Below, in pieces: positions 1 to 36,100 of a stretch of 64,000 bases of DNA; the stretch's first letter is position 1, and every line of letters starts with the position of its first letter. The stretch covers positions 3,735,501-3,799,500 of the forward strand of contig CM036639.1 of the NCBI GenBank assembly GCA_020746105.1. The letters run 5' to 3'. The notes below the pieces were generated by a model. That model was given only the letters and a program-made list of their open reading frames with translations, was not told where the DNA came from and did no database searches. Position numbers and translations under genes: made by a program. The DNA comes from Trogon surrucura. Lineage: Eukaryota; Chordata; Aves; Trogoniformes; Trogonidae.

Positions 1-2153
1 CCAGCTACAAGCTCTCCGCGTATTCTTGTGCACAAATGAAACACAGGGCTAAACACCAACAGCCTCCTCATTAAGCAAGAGACATAATGAGTACCACCAG
101 GCTCACGTTGCCCAAAATAGCTGCCTGTTAGCAGCAAGCATTACAAAAACTGCCCTGTTTCGCAGAAACATGCTTGAAATATCCTACTTCCAGTGCAGCT
201 GACGACTTTAAGGTTGCCCAAGCTGCCTTAACAAACCTCAAAAAGCCCCAGCAGATTAATCTTCCTCAACGAAAATCTTTTTCTCATTCACAGGCTCGAA
301 AGTACTTTGTGGAGAGCACATGTTTAAATTTGCATCACGGGACCTTCCTCTCCTTTTTAAAGCACAGGCAACAACCATGAACCAAAGAGGAACCAAAAAA
401 TCAAATGAAAGAATTTGGCTGTCTGCTTCTCATTCAGCTTTCAGAAACGTTATCTATTCCATTTGCCTGACAGACAGCCTCTGGAAGGATTCCACAAGAG
501 AAAAAACTGCCCCCAAAAACCCACAAAATTTTGTACCCGATACACATCGGTCCAACTAATGCATTTACAGGGTAATTAATGATTAAGCAAGTAGTCAGTC
601 GGTACAGTCACTTCAGCAGACTTGCAAAAAAAAAGTTTTCATAAGCTAAAACACTCCATGTGAACCACACCCATGCAGTGGCAAACAGTTTTTATCAAGA
701 ACGCCACAAGAAGCTCTTCTAAACCACAAAGATAAAACCCTGAAATATATCAGTGAGGAACGATAAACCAGCGAGAAACACAAAGAAAACAACCCGGCAG
801 CCCAAAAAAGGCTTATGGGCAAACCCAGGTAAAGCTAGATTGTGTCAAGGCAGGCTCAAAGCACAGGCAGAAGCTCGCTAGGTGTCGCAGACATTATCAT
901 AATTTCCAGGCACATCGAGATCCGTGTCTGCAGAACAAGCCACTCCACAGCTGCACCAGCCTGTGGGGAAAAAACATCCCTACAGGAACGGGGGGAAGCG
1001 TCACCCTGTCCCTTAGAAGCAAAAGGTCACCACAACCAACGGCAACGCTTCGAAGTATCCACGCACAGACACTCCACTCACTTCTCCAAACTCAAACGCT
1101 GCGATGCCAAAGCACGGCTTTGAATCTTGATTTAGTTCTTTCTAAGCTTGCTTGGCCAGAAGCAGGGGTAAAGGTCTCTAGTCGCTGCTCTCCAATATGA
1201 CAGACTTGCAGGCACCTGTTTGGGGGCACCGCCCTGGCTGCTGAGGGCACGCTGGCTCTCACGACTCAGCCAGTGCTGCGCCATCTCTGCTGGGAATGCA
1301 AAAAGGCAGTGGAAGCTTGATGCTTCACGTGGGTTTTTAAAGATCAAGACTAAGAATTCAAAGGGCTCCAGGAATTTTGAGGTCAAGCCACGTCCAGAAG
1401 ATTTAGTAGCGTAAAAAAGAAAAATGTCATTGGGAATTATGGTATTAGCCAACAGCAACAAAATTAAAATTTTAGAAGGAACTGGTAGAAGGTAAGGCCA
1501 AGTCTCCAACTTAATATCAAAAAAATCCAAAAAATAACGTTCTACATTTCTTGTGAGACACAGTTTTCCTGTCTAAGAACCAGGACTCTCAGAGTAGCAC
1601 TTTGGCTGCCTTGCCATTTCCCTGACTCGAGTATCTGCAAAGGACAGTTTTGGAGATACAGGCCAACGCTTAATGTGCTGTCTTCACAGAGAAGGTCTTT
1701 TTACCTCAGCATACCAAATTCATCGTTTGAAAAGCCTCACCGGAAAGTACACGGAAATAAAGGCTTCTAAACGAGCATTTTGGTTTTCCTTAGAAAAAAA
1801 AGAAAAAAAGCACCACATATCATACGGCAACACTGAAATAAATTCTCAAGTTGCAACACTTCAACGCTGCTTTTCAACTTGATGCAACAAGGACAAGTTA
1901 CTGCATTCAAAAGAAAAAGAAAAAGCTAAGCTCACACAAAGCCTGGACTCGGCAACGATCCTTGTTTTACTCCAACGAAAACTATTTAGAACTGCAGCCA
2001 GATGTTGCTGAATGCCAGGCTAATACCACAATATTCATCTGTGCATGGAGCGATGCCTAGAGGCAAGGGCAAGCTCCCGTTTCCCAGCGGATATTTTGTG
2101 CTCCACTCGAAGCGTGCAGCTCTGCGCCGCACCAACGAGGCCGCGCAACCTAC
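1..2153 (-). other. TLK2 intron, left edge
   Basis: Intronic sequence downstream of TLK2 coding exon 11, running off the window. I looked for the next expected exon (the conserved block before the kinase domain) on the minus strand and saw nothing. No repeat family recognised. Confidence 0.75.
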
Positions 2154-26712
<24,559 letters not shown>

Positions 26713-26723
26713 TTCTGCTGCTA

Positions 26724-28798
26724 CAGAAGAACAACACTCAGATTACGCAATGCAAGGAAAAGTGAGAGATTCAATATTCCGTGCCACCGACGAGACTCAA
26801 AAAGCGCCTGTTCTGCAGCATAACCATGTAGAAAGCATTTTCTGGCAAGAGAAATGCAAGATTACCATGCAATAACAGCATGACTTTGCCACCATGTTAC
26901 TGCAGTTAAACCATGACCCCACTGGAGAGTTTCCTCTTCTATCTGTTGTACCGGCCATTTCAAGATCTCTAAATCCAAGAAACCAATTATGTCACATTCT
27001 CCCACTGGATGCTTTACTAAAAGGAAAACATGGGACCAGAGTGTTATGACTAAAAGCTTCAGAGCTTTTCATCCATGCTGCATGACTAGGAGGAGGAAAA
27101 AAAAAAAAAAAAAAAGCAACATTCTTTACCCAATAATTTATTTTTGGTCAATCCTGGAAATACTAGATCTCCCTGAACTCCAGATTTCACTGACAACAGC
27201 TTCAGTTCTTCCAAGCACAAAAAAGGAATATATTAAGAAAATAACGTTTGTTTAAACCTTTTACTTCATAGAGTAAAACATCAGCTATCTTTAGCATAAC
27301 AGCTGGATGTACTCGGGGTACCTCTTGGCAATCTCACACAATGGATGCCATTATTTGAAGGGTTAAAAAGGAAACCAACTGAGCACAGTTGTGTAAACAG
27401 GTTAAAAATCAGCAAGTATACAATTCGATCTGCAAAAAAAAAATGGGACAAATTTCAATGTTCACTATAACTATGAATCACATCTTCCCAACTGCACCAA
27501 TCAAGTTCATTTCCAGAAATGTCTGTTCCAGTTTCATTTTCTGGACTAAGGTAGAAAAAAAAGAAAAAAAAAGAAAAAAGAAAAAAAAAGGAAACAGAAG
27601 ATAAAGATTTGCTGTATAAAGAGCATATGCGATGAGGAAAGTTCTTGAAGGGCAGCAAGTGCCCTCTAGAATAGGCAGTATACAATTGTTCCTTTTATTA
27701 ACTGTCCATTTTGTCCCTGCCATTTCCTCCAAACGCTGCAGATCTAAGTTACAGGGGGCAAAACGAATCCATCCGGGGACATTTACAGCTGCTCTCCCAA
27801 ACCAGTAACAAGCCTCAGAATCGAATGGGACACTCAATGCGATTATTAGAGAACCTTATTTCTACTATGGGCTTTAAAACCCCCCACAAAGCTATCAGCC
27901 TAGTTTTCAAAACAGGAAATCTGTGCACCGAGGAAAATGACAGACAAGCCAGGAACGCAAGGATGTTAAAGTACTCCCAGGTCTCTCCCCCATTACGGGG
28001 CACGGGGAGGGAATCGCATCCTGATGCTGCTCTGGGGAAAGGCACTGCCACAAGTTCCCGAGCCTTTTTCCCCCTCTCCTCACCCCACCGCAGGGCCCAG
28101 CTCCCTCTCGGGGCCTGGGGACTGCCCTGGACACCCCCCCACCTCTGCCTCCATCCCTCCCAGCAGGGGATGGCATTCCCTGCCTGCCCTCCCCGGCTGG
28201 TTCGCGGGGTGATTTTCAGCACCTCTCTCTGCCATCCTCCCTTCCCCACTCGGGAAACGGAGGCACGCGTTTGCAAAAGCAGCCGGTGAGCGAGCAGCCT
28301 TGCCCCACTGCCAGCTGCTGCACCGCCTCGGCCTGCCTCCTCCTCCCCGGCACCCCGGGCAGCACCGCCTCAACTCCCAGGCCGGGGATTCACAGGCCGT
28401 GCCCACCCCTTCACCTCCCCCGCCGGCCCGGGGCTTCCGAGCTCCCCCAGGCCGGGCTGGGCCGATCCCCCCCTCGCCGCTCCCCGCCCCGCTCTTACCC
28501 CCCGCCCGCCGGGCCAGGCCGGGCCGAGCCCGGAGCCCGCGGGGCCTGCGCTGCGCCGTGCCCCGGCGCAGGCCTCGCTCCCGCCGCCTCGGGGCACAGG
28601 CCTCGGGCCCTTCCGCCGTGACCCCGGCCCCAGCGGGGAGCATTTAGCGGCCTCCGCCCCCCTCCTCCCCCGCGGCCCGGGGTCGCCGCCCGGCTTCCCC
28701 CGCCGCCCCCACCCCCCAGGGCGGCTTCGGGCCCGGCGCCGGGGGAGGGAGGCGAGGGGGGTCCCCGCGCTTCGCCCGCCGCCCTCGGGCTCTCTCAC
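26724..28798 (-). other. TLK2 intron 1 (5'UTR intron)
   Basis: The interval between the CpG-island donor at 28798/28799 and the first coding exon. It contains an A run at 27096-27115 and an A-rich purine tract at about 27550-27590. From about 28.05 kb the GC content rises into the CpG island. No coding exon seen. Confidence 0.65.
27545..27592 (+). repeat. A-rich purine tract
   Basis: Runs of A separated by single G in TLK2 intron 1; low complexity, no wider repeat recognised. Confidence 0.85.
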
Positions 28799-28960
28799 CT
28801 GGCACCGCCGCCGCTGCTGCTCCTGCCACCGCCCCGCCGCTCCTCTCCCCTCCTGCCCGGGCCGAGCGCTCCCCGGGCACCGCTCGGATCCCGCCGCCGC
28901 CGGGGGCAGGAGCAGGAGGAGGAGGAGGAGGAGGAGGGAGGGAGGGAACCTGCTGCGGCG
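28799..28960 (-). other. TLK2: TLK2 5'UTR exon (3' boundary visible, 5' end uncertain)
   Basis: A strong donor, GTGCCAG followed by GTGAGAGAG on the minus strand, ends a GC-rich non-coding exon at 28799. It would splice to the exon with the ATG at 26712. The upstream limit is not determinable: it could extend well toward the promoter motifs near 29.55 kb. The exon contains a repeated GGC/GGA-type tract at 28911-28950 (plus-strand GGAGGA repeats). Confidence 0.5.
28911..28950 (+). repeat. GGA-rich purine repeat
   Basis: An imperfect GGAGGA microsatellite inside the TLK2 CpG island, transcribed as a pyrimidine tract in the presumed 5'UTR. Confidence 0.8.
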
Positions 28961-29427
28961 GCGGCAGCGGCGGCACGGGCGGGAGGGGGAGGCCAGGGGC
29001 GGCTCCGCGGCCTCTCGTGAGCCAGGCGCCGCCGCCGCTGCGGGCACCCGGGCTCCACGCGGGGGAGAAGGGCGGAGGGGAGGGGGGCGGCGGCGGCAGC
29101 GGGGTGGGGGGGGTGCGGGGTGTGAAAGGGAAGGGAGGGGGGAAAGGTGGGGGCTCGCCCCTCGCCGGCTCCGGGGCGGGGAAGGAGACGGGGCGGGTGT
29201 GGGGGCGCGAGAAGGGCTGGATAGGCCGCGGATCCCCGGCCTCGCGTAAGAAACCTCTCGCGGCCGGGGTGCGCGCAGGCCGGCAGCAGCCGCAAGGCCT
29301 CGCGGCAGGACAAAGGCCCGAGGGAGGGCTCGGCGGGCGGCGGCGCCCGGGCAGGTGGGGAGGGCGAGTGGAGGGCGCGGGGCCGGGGCAAGGCGGGGGA
29401 GAGCACGGGGCTGCGGGGCTTGGCTCC

Positions 29428-29429
<2 letters not shown>

Positions 29430-29459
<30 letters not shown>
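29430..29459 (+). repeat. 30-base uninterrupted G run
   Basis: Thirty consecutive G on the plus strand in the TLK2 CpG island. Further runs follow at 29633-29645 (13 G) and 29696-29706 (11 G). They could form G-quadruplexes; the exact length may be an assembly or sequencing approximation. Confidence 0.95.
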
Positions 29460-29536
29460 CGCGGCGGGGCGCGGGCAGGTGCCGGGGCCGGTGCTCGCCC
29501 CCTCCCCGCGGCGCTGGGCCCGGCCCGGCCCGGATC

Positions 29537-29541
29537 GATTG
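29537..29541 (-). promoter_or_regulatory. CCAAT box, minus orientation
   Basis: ATTGG on the plus strand, that is CCAAT in the direction of TLK2 transcription, 33 bases downstream of the TCTCGCGAGA element. A candidate NF-Y site; the pairing supports a TLK2 start site somewhere at or below 29.5 kb. Confidence 0.45.
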
Positions 29542-29573
29542 GTGCACACACACACTGGTGAAAGCGCGCGGCG

Positions 29574-29583
29574 TCTCGCGAGA
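29574..29583. promoter_or_regulatory. TCTCGCGAGA palindromic core-promoter element
   Basis: A perfect ten-base palindrome, TCTCGCGAGA. This CGCG element is a known vertebrate CpG-island promoter motif bound by BANP when unmethylated. It sits about 780 bp upstream of the 5'UTR donor. Confidence 0.7.
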
Positions 29584-32555
29584 TTTGCACGGCGGCGAGA
29601 GGGCGGAGGAGGGGCGGGGAGGGCAGGTCAGCGGGGGGGGGGGGGAGTAGGTCAGCGGGGGCGGGGCCTTGGGAGGGGGCGGGGCCTGCGCGGATGGGGG
29701 GGGGGGAGGGAGGGGCCGGGGGTGGGGGGGGGCAGCAGGTACCGGGGGGGGGGGTCAGTAGGGCCTGGGGGTCAGGGCAGGCTCGGGGTGTGGGGGCGCA
29801 GCGGGTCAGGGTGGAGCATGGGGTCAGGATGCAGGCGGGGAGGGGGCAGCAGGGACAAGGGGGGGTTAAATCCAGCCTCAGGGGGTGGGGCAGGGCAGGC
29901 CTGGGGGCATTTCCCCCCCCCCAGGGAGCAGGGGTTGACCTGCTCTCCCCCCAGGGTGCACCCAGATTAGGGGTGTGGGTGGCGCATCTCCATATCTACC
30001 CCCCCCTAGTTCTTCACCCTCTCTCCAGCCTCCATCTTCCACAGCCAGGAGCGACCTCGCTCCCCAAACCACCCACATCCCTCCAAAGGAGGGTGCGAGG
30101 GCACCCCGGCACCCCCTGCCCGCCCCCTCACCCTGGGGACCCCAGCAACTTCCCCCCCCTGACTGTGGCCCAGGCCCTGCCCCGCTCGCCCCCTCGTTCG
30201 GGGCTGATCAAATATGGATCCCACGTGCCAGACGCAACCCCGGCCGCCCCGGTGGCTCCCCGTTAACTGGTGTCCAACCCTAAAGCCCGGCTGCCTTGAC
30301 GCTCGGAACAAAAGCCAAGCGACCCAATTTTTAAAACAAGAAGAAAATGATAAATAAGGGCTGACCCTGGCTGCAAACGAGCAATTACATCCCGGTTTAT
30401 TCGCCTGGGCGGCGGGGCCGGAACGCAAACCGCCGCTGCAACCCGCTCGGCTTTAAGGCTGAATCAGCTTTCTGAAAAGCAAACAAGCAAGGGAGAGGGA
30501 AGGGGGGGAGTGGAAAAAGAAAAAAAAATGAAGTTTGTTGGGAAAGGAAGTGGCCGGGCCTGTCCAAGGGGAGGCAGGCGCGGATTAGCGATGGGAGCGT
30601 TGGTTGCCGGAGCTCCAGAAAGGATTCGGGGCAGGGAAAACCGAGCGAAGTCCGTCATCTCCGTTTTACTGCACATCGAGCGATTTATCACCCAACTGGA
30701 ACCTACGAGTTGGGCAGAAGCGGGCATGTGGAGAAGAGCTGGCGGAGCATCACGGCAAAACCGCTCTCAGAAGGCGACGGGCGGTGTGTGTGGGGGGGGA
30801 AGTCGTATTGCTCTAAAATTGTTAATTTATCATACTTCAAGCCCGGCGTTATTTGTTAACTCGGTGTTGCAAACGGCTTTCGAAGCGCCTGCCTGCTCTC
30901 GCAAGCTGTGCTTCCTGTGCTTTAATCTGCTTGCTTTTTAATTTTCTTCAGTAGAAGACCCACTCCAGATTCAGCTCCCACTCCATGAGTCACATTTTCA
31001 GCATGACCAGCGGCAGGAATTTGTAAAATAAATAAATAAAGAGCGTTTTGTGTGTGTTGTGTTTTGGTTTTGTGAGGTTTTTTTAAAAAAAAAAAAGACA
31101 AAAATGTAAAGTAGATATTCCATCAGGTGGTAAACTAATCACAGCCATTTAGGGGAACGTTAATTAGTACCATTTGCAGTTAACATTGTTCACGGAGGTA
31201 TGAATTCCATTTGTCTGTTTCTGTTTGATTTTGGGTGGAGGGAGGAGAAGATCTGGGAGCTGTTACACCTAATAAAGACACCGACTTCCAGGACCCCTCG
31301 GCTTTTCTGGATCCCTGCCACTGCCTCGAGAAACGCCTCCAGCTCTGAAAGGAGCAGTTCACCTCTCAGAGAGGAACTGGAGGCCGTAACACCAAATCTA
31401 TGTTCCCCATCTTTGCATTTTAGGGGTCACTTTGATCTGATTTTTCCCATGCTTTTCGAAGGGAGCTTGCCGAAGGCGCTTCCTCCTCTTCTCTGCACTG
31501 CCAGGGATCCCATCACCATCAACCTTTTCACACGGGCTACCAGAAAAGACCATGGGGCTTTCCTTTTTTAAGTGTTTTCCTTGCTATTGTTTTCAGTCAG
31601 ACAGATCCATGACCTTGCTCTTCTCTTCTGGCAGGACCAGGTGCCCAGGGAGGTAACAGCCTCCTGGAGGAGAATTTACTGCAAACAGGAATGTTTTCCA
31701 AAAGGCACTCCGCGATGCACCGTGGAGCTACGGGCTTGACACGAGACCCGTGGTCGCAGGACTGGGCTCTGCCGGGGTCAGGCTGGAGCAGCAGGTGGTG
31801 ACTTCTGATAATGAACCCGATAAGCTGAGGTTGCACCATCCTCCTCTTGTGACTTGCCCCTCGCCCTACACCATGTTCCTCTACGCTCAGCAAAACGGCT
31901 CTTCTCAATCATGATTTCAGGGATGGAGCACGTTCCCTTCAAGCATGCGCCTTCGCTATGTTTTGGGGGAGCTCTGGGGGGGACGGCCCTTGTGGTTTGC
32001 TGGCCAAGGGCTCCATGGGCTCAGCTCCGCTCCTCGATTTTCAGCAAGCTCACAAACGCCTTCCTCTTGGCTTTGGTTAGCCATACGCTTGCATCCATCC
32101 CTACCCGCTGCAAACTCAGCTACCATCCTCTCTGCCTTTGTCCTCCGAAGAGCAGCTCCGAGGAACGCTCTCAGCTGCAGTATCCAAGATGCCAAAACAG
32201 CAGCTCGCACAGCACACGGCAGCTCGCCTTGCTGTGGTGCAGAGCGCGAAGGAATCAACGAGTTCCAGCGGTACGCCTGGCCGTAAGCAGAAATTCTGGA
32301 GTAGCCTTGAAGGGTACCACTTGCCTTCAGTGGAGTGCCAGGTAGGTACAGGGGGATTTTGGGCAAGTTTGCCAGACAACCTCAGTAGGAAGTAAGTTAC
32401 TGGATAGTTTCCAGCGCAGAGTCGGCGATCTCGGAGGTTTTCCCTCCTACACTCCTTCAGGACACTGCTCGGAGCAGGGATGCATCGTCGGCCTCAGGCT
32501 GGTTCAGCACTTTTTACTGTGCTGTGCCAGAGCTCCCTGGAATCTGGGTAATCAT

Positions 32556-32670
32556 CACAGAATCATAGAATGGCCCAGGCTGGACGGGACCTTAGAGATC
32601 ATTTAATCCAACCTCCCTGTCATGGGCAGGGATGCCTCCCAACTGGATCAGGCAACACATGAGGACTGAA
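32556..32670 (-). mobile_element. CR1 LINE fragment (3' end)
   Basis: It begins with CAGAATCATAGAATGG and continues with GGACCTTAGAGATCAT and CCTCCCTGTCATGGGCAGG, all hallmarks of the avian CR1 3' end. The ATTCTATG-type terminal repeats are at the left, so the element runs on the minus strand. Truncated at its 5' side, as is usual for CR1. Confidence 0.9.
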
Positions 32671-33080
32671 TGGGAATCGAACTCGCAACCTTTGGTATCT
32701 CTAACATAAAAACAAATTTATCAGTGGTAAGATACAGGACACTCGGACTCGTTGTTAGGGCATTATCCACCGTGGGAGTTAATCTCCCAGGTATGACTTT
32801 GGCAGAGAAGGGGTGGACTGCTGTTGGTTTTTTAATTCTGTTTTCTAAGTGAGAAAAGCCAACTTATTGGAAGGTGCTTCTGGCAAGATAAGGTCAGTTT
32901 GTGAGTTTCTGTTTTTACAGGGGAAGGTTTTCTAACTCAAAGTGGCCGGAATACGTAAATTCATTTTGTATAGGAAAATTTTTCATTCAATTAAAAATTC
33001 TAACGTCAATTTTTAAGACACTACTTATAAAAACCTATAAAGCATCAAAACTAAAATAGCGCACAAGTTTAGGAAACCAA

Positions 33081-33127
33081 AATTCTATCAATTTTATCAA
33101 TTCTATCAATTCTATCAAAATTCTACC
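33081..33127 (+). repeat. 9-bp tandem repeat (ATTCTATCA)
   Basis: About five imperfect direct copies of ATTCTATCA, with changes in the second and last copies. A short minisatellite in the intergenic region. Confidence 0.9.
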
Positions 33128-36100
33128 AAATCTCTACTTGATCTTCCCTACAGTATTTCAGTTTGTGAACAGTTTTGGTATATTTGACTTTCTGGCCCGG
33201 CAAAAGAAGGGAATACATGGATCTCCAAGAATTTTCATGCAGGAAAACTCCTCCTCCCAGCCCACACTTGAGTGACACACGAAAGCTATTCTGTTCTCCC
33301 CCTTTTTTATTAACTATGGAAGAATCCTTGAGCTCTGTTCCTTTCCGAGGAGGTGGTTTGAGAGCTGGCGACGGGATGGTTATGAGCAACGCCGTACCTA
33401 CGTGGCTGACCAAACATTATCTCATTCACGGGGACAAACCATCGTCTCTGCCAGATTCCTCCCGTACAGCATCCTGCTCTCCAGGTCTGCCATCAGCCAG
33501 AGTTAATGCTTCCTCTTACATTCCCCCGTGGCAGCTCTCGATCTTCTTGCATCGGTCTCCTTGGTTGTCAGCAATATCCTTGTCACGTCGCACTCGTATC
33601 GTGTTCTGAAGAACTACTCGGTGGCCGCAGCCATTTTCTTTGTCACTGAATTCGACTTGAGGAGAAGTCTCCCAGAGCTCCCTGGCATGCTTAGCAAAAG
33701 AAGGGCTAACCCCTGCCTTTTTTATAGATATTTTAACATAGCATGTAATAAGTTCCTTCTGTCCTGAATTTTCAAAAGGTAAAATAGCAGAAGTCAAGCT
33801 CCTGATCTCATTAACGTGTTTTTGCTGACTTTCCTTTGCCTCTGCTTCCCAGGCTTGTGAAATATTCTAACTGCATTTTTTTCCCCTAGCACTTCTGTAC
33901 TGTCATGAGGTCTAGAAATCTACTGATATAATGTAACATATACACGAAGAAGAGACACAAGACTCCTCAGTGACAGCACGATGCTAGGAGCTGGGGACCT
34001 GAGGATAGCATCAAATAGCCTGAGCCTTTCCAGCGTAAAAGCTGGCATCAGTGATCTCAAATCCAAAAATCTTACAGCCGTGGAGAAAAAAAAACACCAC
34101 AAACCCACAACAAGAGTTCAGCACTCAACAGGTTTCTTAAAGGTTTGAGCACTGAGGGATGATCTCACCCCAGGCATCACCTCCAGCAGAGGCCAACCCT
34201 TGTCTGCAGAGCAGATTCCGTCACACTTAACTGAGGCACGAGTTGCAAGTGAAGATTTTCCTAGATGTGGAGCATTCAAAACGTCTCACCCTTGTGTGTG
34301 CATTCTGGTAAGGGTAGGACTCCTGGCATAGTCCTTCCCTCACTGGGAACATTAAAAGGGTCCTTCCTCACTTTCATTAGACAGGGGGAAAGCTGGTATC
34401 TCAGCTGCTCAAAGATAACAAGCCCTCGCCTGACTCCTTCCTGAGGCCATGCGGGGAGCCTCCGCCCTCCCACACAATGGAGTTTATCTCGGAGGTTGTT
34501 CCTGCCCCTCCCTCTGTCTACACCTTCAGATATCCCATTAGGGAGGCTTTGATACCCAAACCCAGTAGGAAAGCATCCAGGTCCCTCAACCTCCACACCC
34601 GCAGTGAGCCAAGCACAACCTCTGAGCCGTGCCCTGATCCCAGGGAGCTCCGCACGTCCCGCCTGCCGCAGGAGGTGGCTCCCTCCGTGTGCGGGCACCT
34701 GGACCCCCCTGCAACCCCCATGGTCTGGCTGAGGGGAACCAAAACTCGCAGGTAGGAAAGGAACACCTCTGCGATTGCATCTGCTTTCCCCAAATTATGT
34801 GTTACCAGCAAAATCCACTGTTTTTGCTTCTGCACGCACCTGCAGTGATGGGATTCTCCTTTATGTGCCAACAAGTCCTTCCCCGTCTTCACTCACCACC
34901 AGAATACAAGAGGGTATTATCTTCAGTAGGATTTGCCCCCTGCTTCTCTTCCTGCTGCATAAAATGGGCATAATAACACCCTACCTCACAGGCTTTTGAA
35001 AGCCTCAATTAAACAAACTGCTGAGATTTGTGTAAGAGGAAAATTAAATCAACATCCTATTGTAAAGCTAGAGTCACTGCATGCATATTTCTCTAAGTAT
35101 ATTCAGCCTCTGTGTCAATGTCTGTAAATACATCCCACCCTTCGTAACAAGGCTCATCTCAGTAGGGAAGAAGCCACTCGAAGTTGAGGAAAAGCCAGAT
35201 TTGGTTTTCCATGCAACCTTGATTGACCTCTTCACATCCACCCTTGGCACCGAATGTGGAAAAAATAAATGCGCGGCGGCATCATCACAGACCGCAGCGT
35301 CGCATACCTGCCCAGGCGGTGCTCCCCGGGTGAGGGGCACCCAGCACCAAGCTTCATGCTTGGTCCCATGGATGAAGAAGCAGTCTGAGGGAAGATCAGC
35401 CAATTTTCTCTCCCAATGAGGACAGCCACATGCCCTTGAGAAGGGTTGCAGGGTACCTTCCCACCCACAGCTGTTGAGCAGATCTGCCAACGTTCCCGAC
35501 GCGGGCCGCAGAGGCGTGAGCTCGACCTCTGGGACTGCAAACAGTAGCTTCCCACTTCACAAGAGCTGAAAAAAAATCTTCACAGGCCAAAGGATTGCCC
35601 GCAACCCCCCAGAACTCCCCAACCTGCAAATAACACAAAAATCCAAGAGCTGCAGGGGTCCTTTGGACAACAACACATTAAAACAAGCTGAACACAACAG
35701 TCGTGCTTGCACTCCACCCCAAAACCGAGCTGCTGTTCACGTGCTTGCAGTGAAGACTCTCCGGGGTTACTCAGTACCAGGGAGCACAGTTCAGAGCAGC
35801 AGGGTCCAAACCTCACCAAGGTGTTCTTTCTTCCTGGAAACAGCCACGGACCAACAGGCTGGGAGCTCCAGGCAGGTGCTGACACGTTAGACTTGCAAGT
35901 GATTTTTGCCATCAACGCTTTTCGAACCGCAGCCAGTTCCCACTCATCCAACTGCGGGTCAAAGACTGTCTTTTTCAAGAGTAAAAGCTTTCACTGGTCT
36001 GACACCCCTTGTACCACACGGCATTTGGGCAGCAGGCAAAAGCAGAGGCACACAGGGTTAAGATTCTCTCGCTTCTCCCTGCCTGTGCTCCAGCCAAGCT

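Larger units (their letters stand above)
28260..29760. promoter_or_regulatory. CpG island / TLK2 promoter region
   Basis: About 1.5 kb of very GC-rich, CpG-dense DNA spanning the first TLK2 exon and its upstream flank. It contains a TCTCGCGAGA palindrome, an inverted CCAAT box and long G runs on the plus strand. Sharp drops in GC on both sides mark it as a housekeeping-type promoter. Confidence 0.85.

Noticed and set aside
27711..28289. 192-codon plus-strand frame before the CpG island
   Set aside because: No recognisable motif, composition shifts with GC content, and an opposite frame of 153 codons is also open.
28370..29590. 406-codon minus-strand open frame (and overlapping 300- and 250-codon frames)
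   Set aside because: Low-complexity Pro/Ala/Arg/Gly translation typical of a CpG island lacking AT-rich stops; several frames are open at once and it overlaps the TLK2 promoter and 5'UTR.
29017..29970. 317-codon plus-strand frame, Gly/Arg-rich
   Set aside because: Consists largely of translated G runs; no domain, no splice context.
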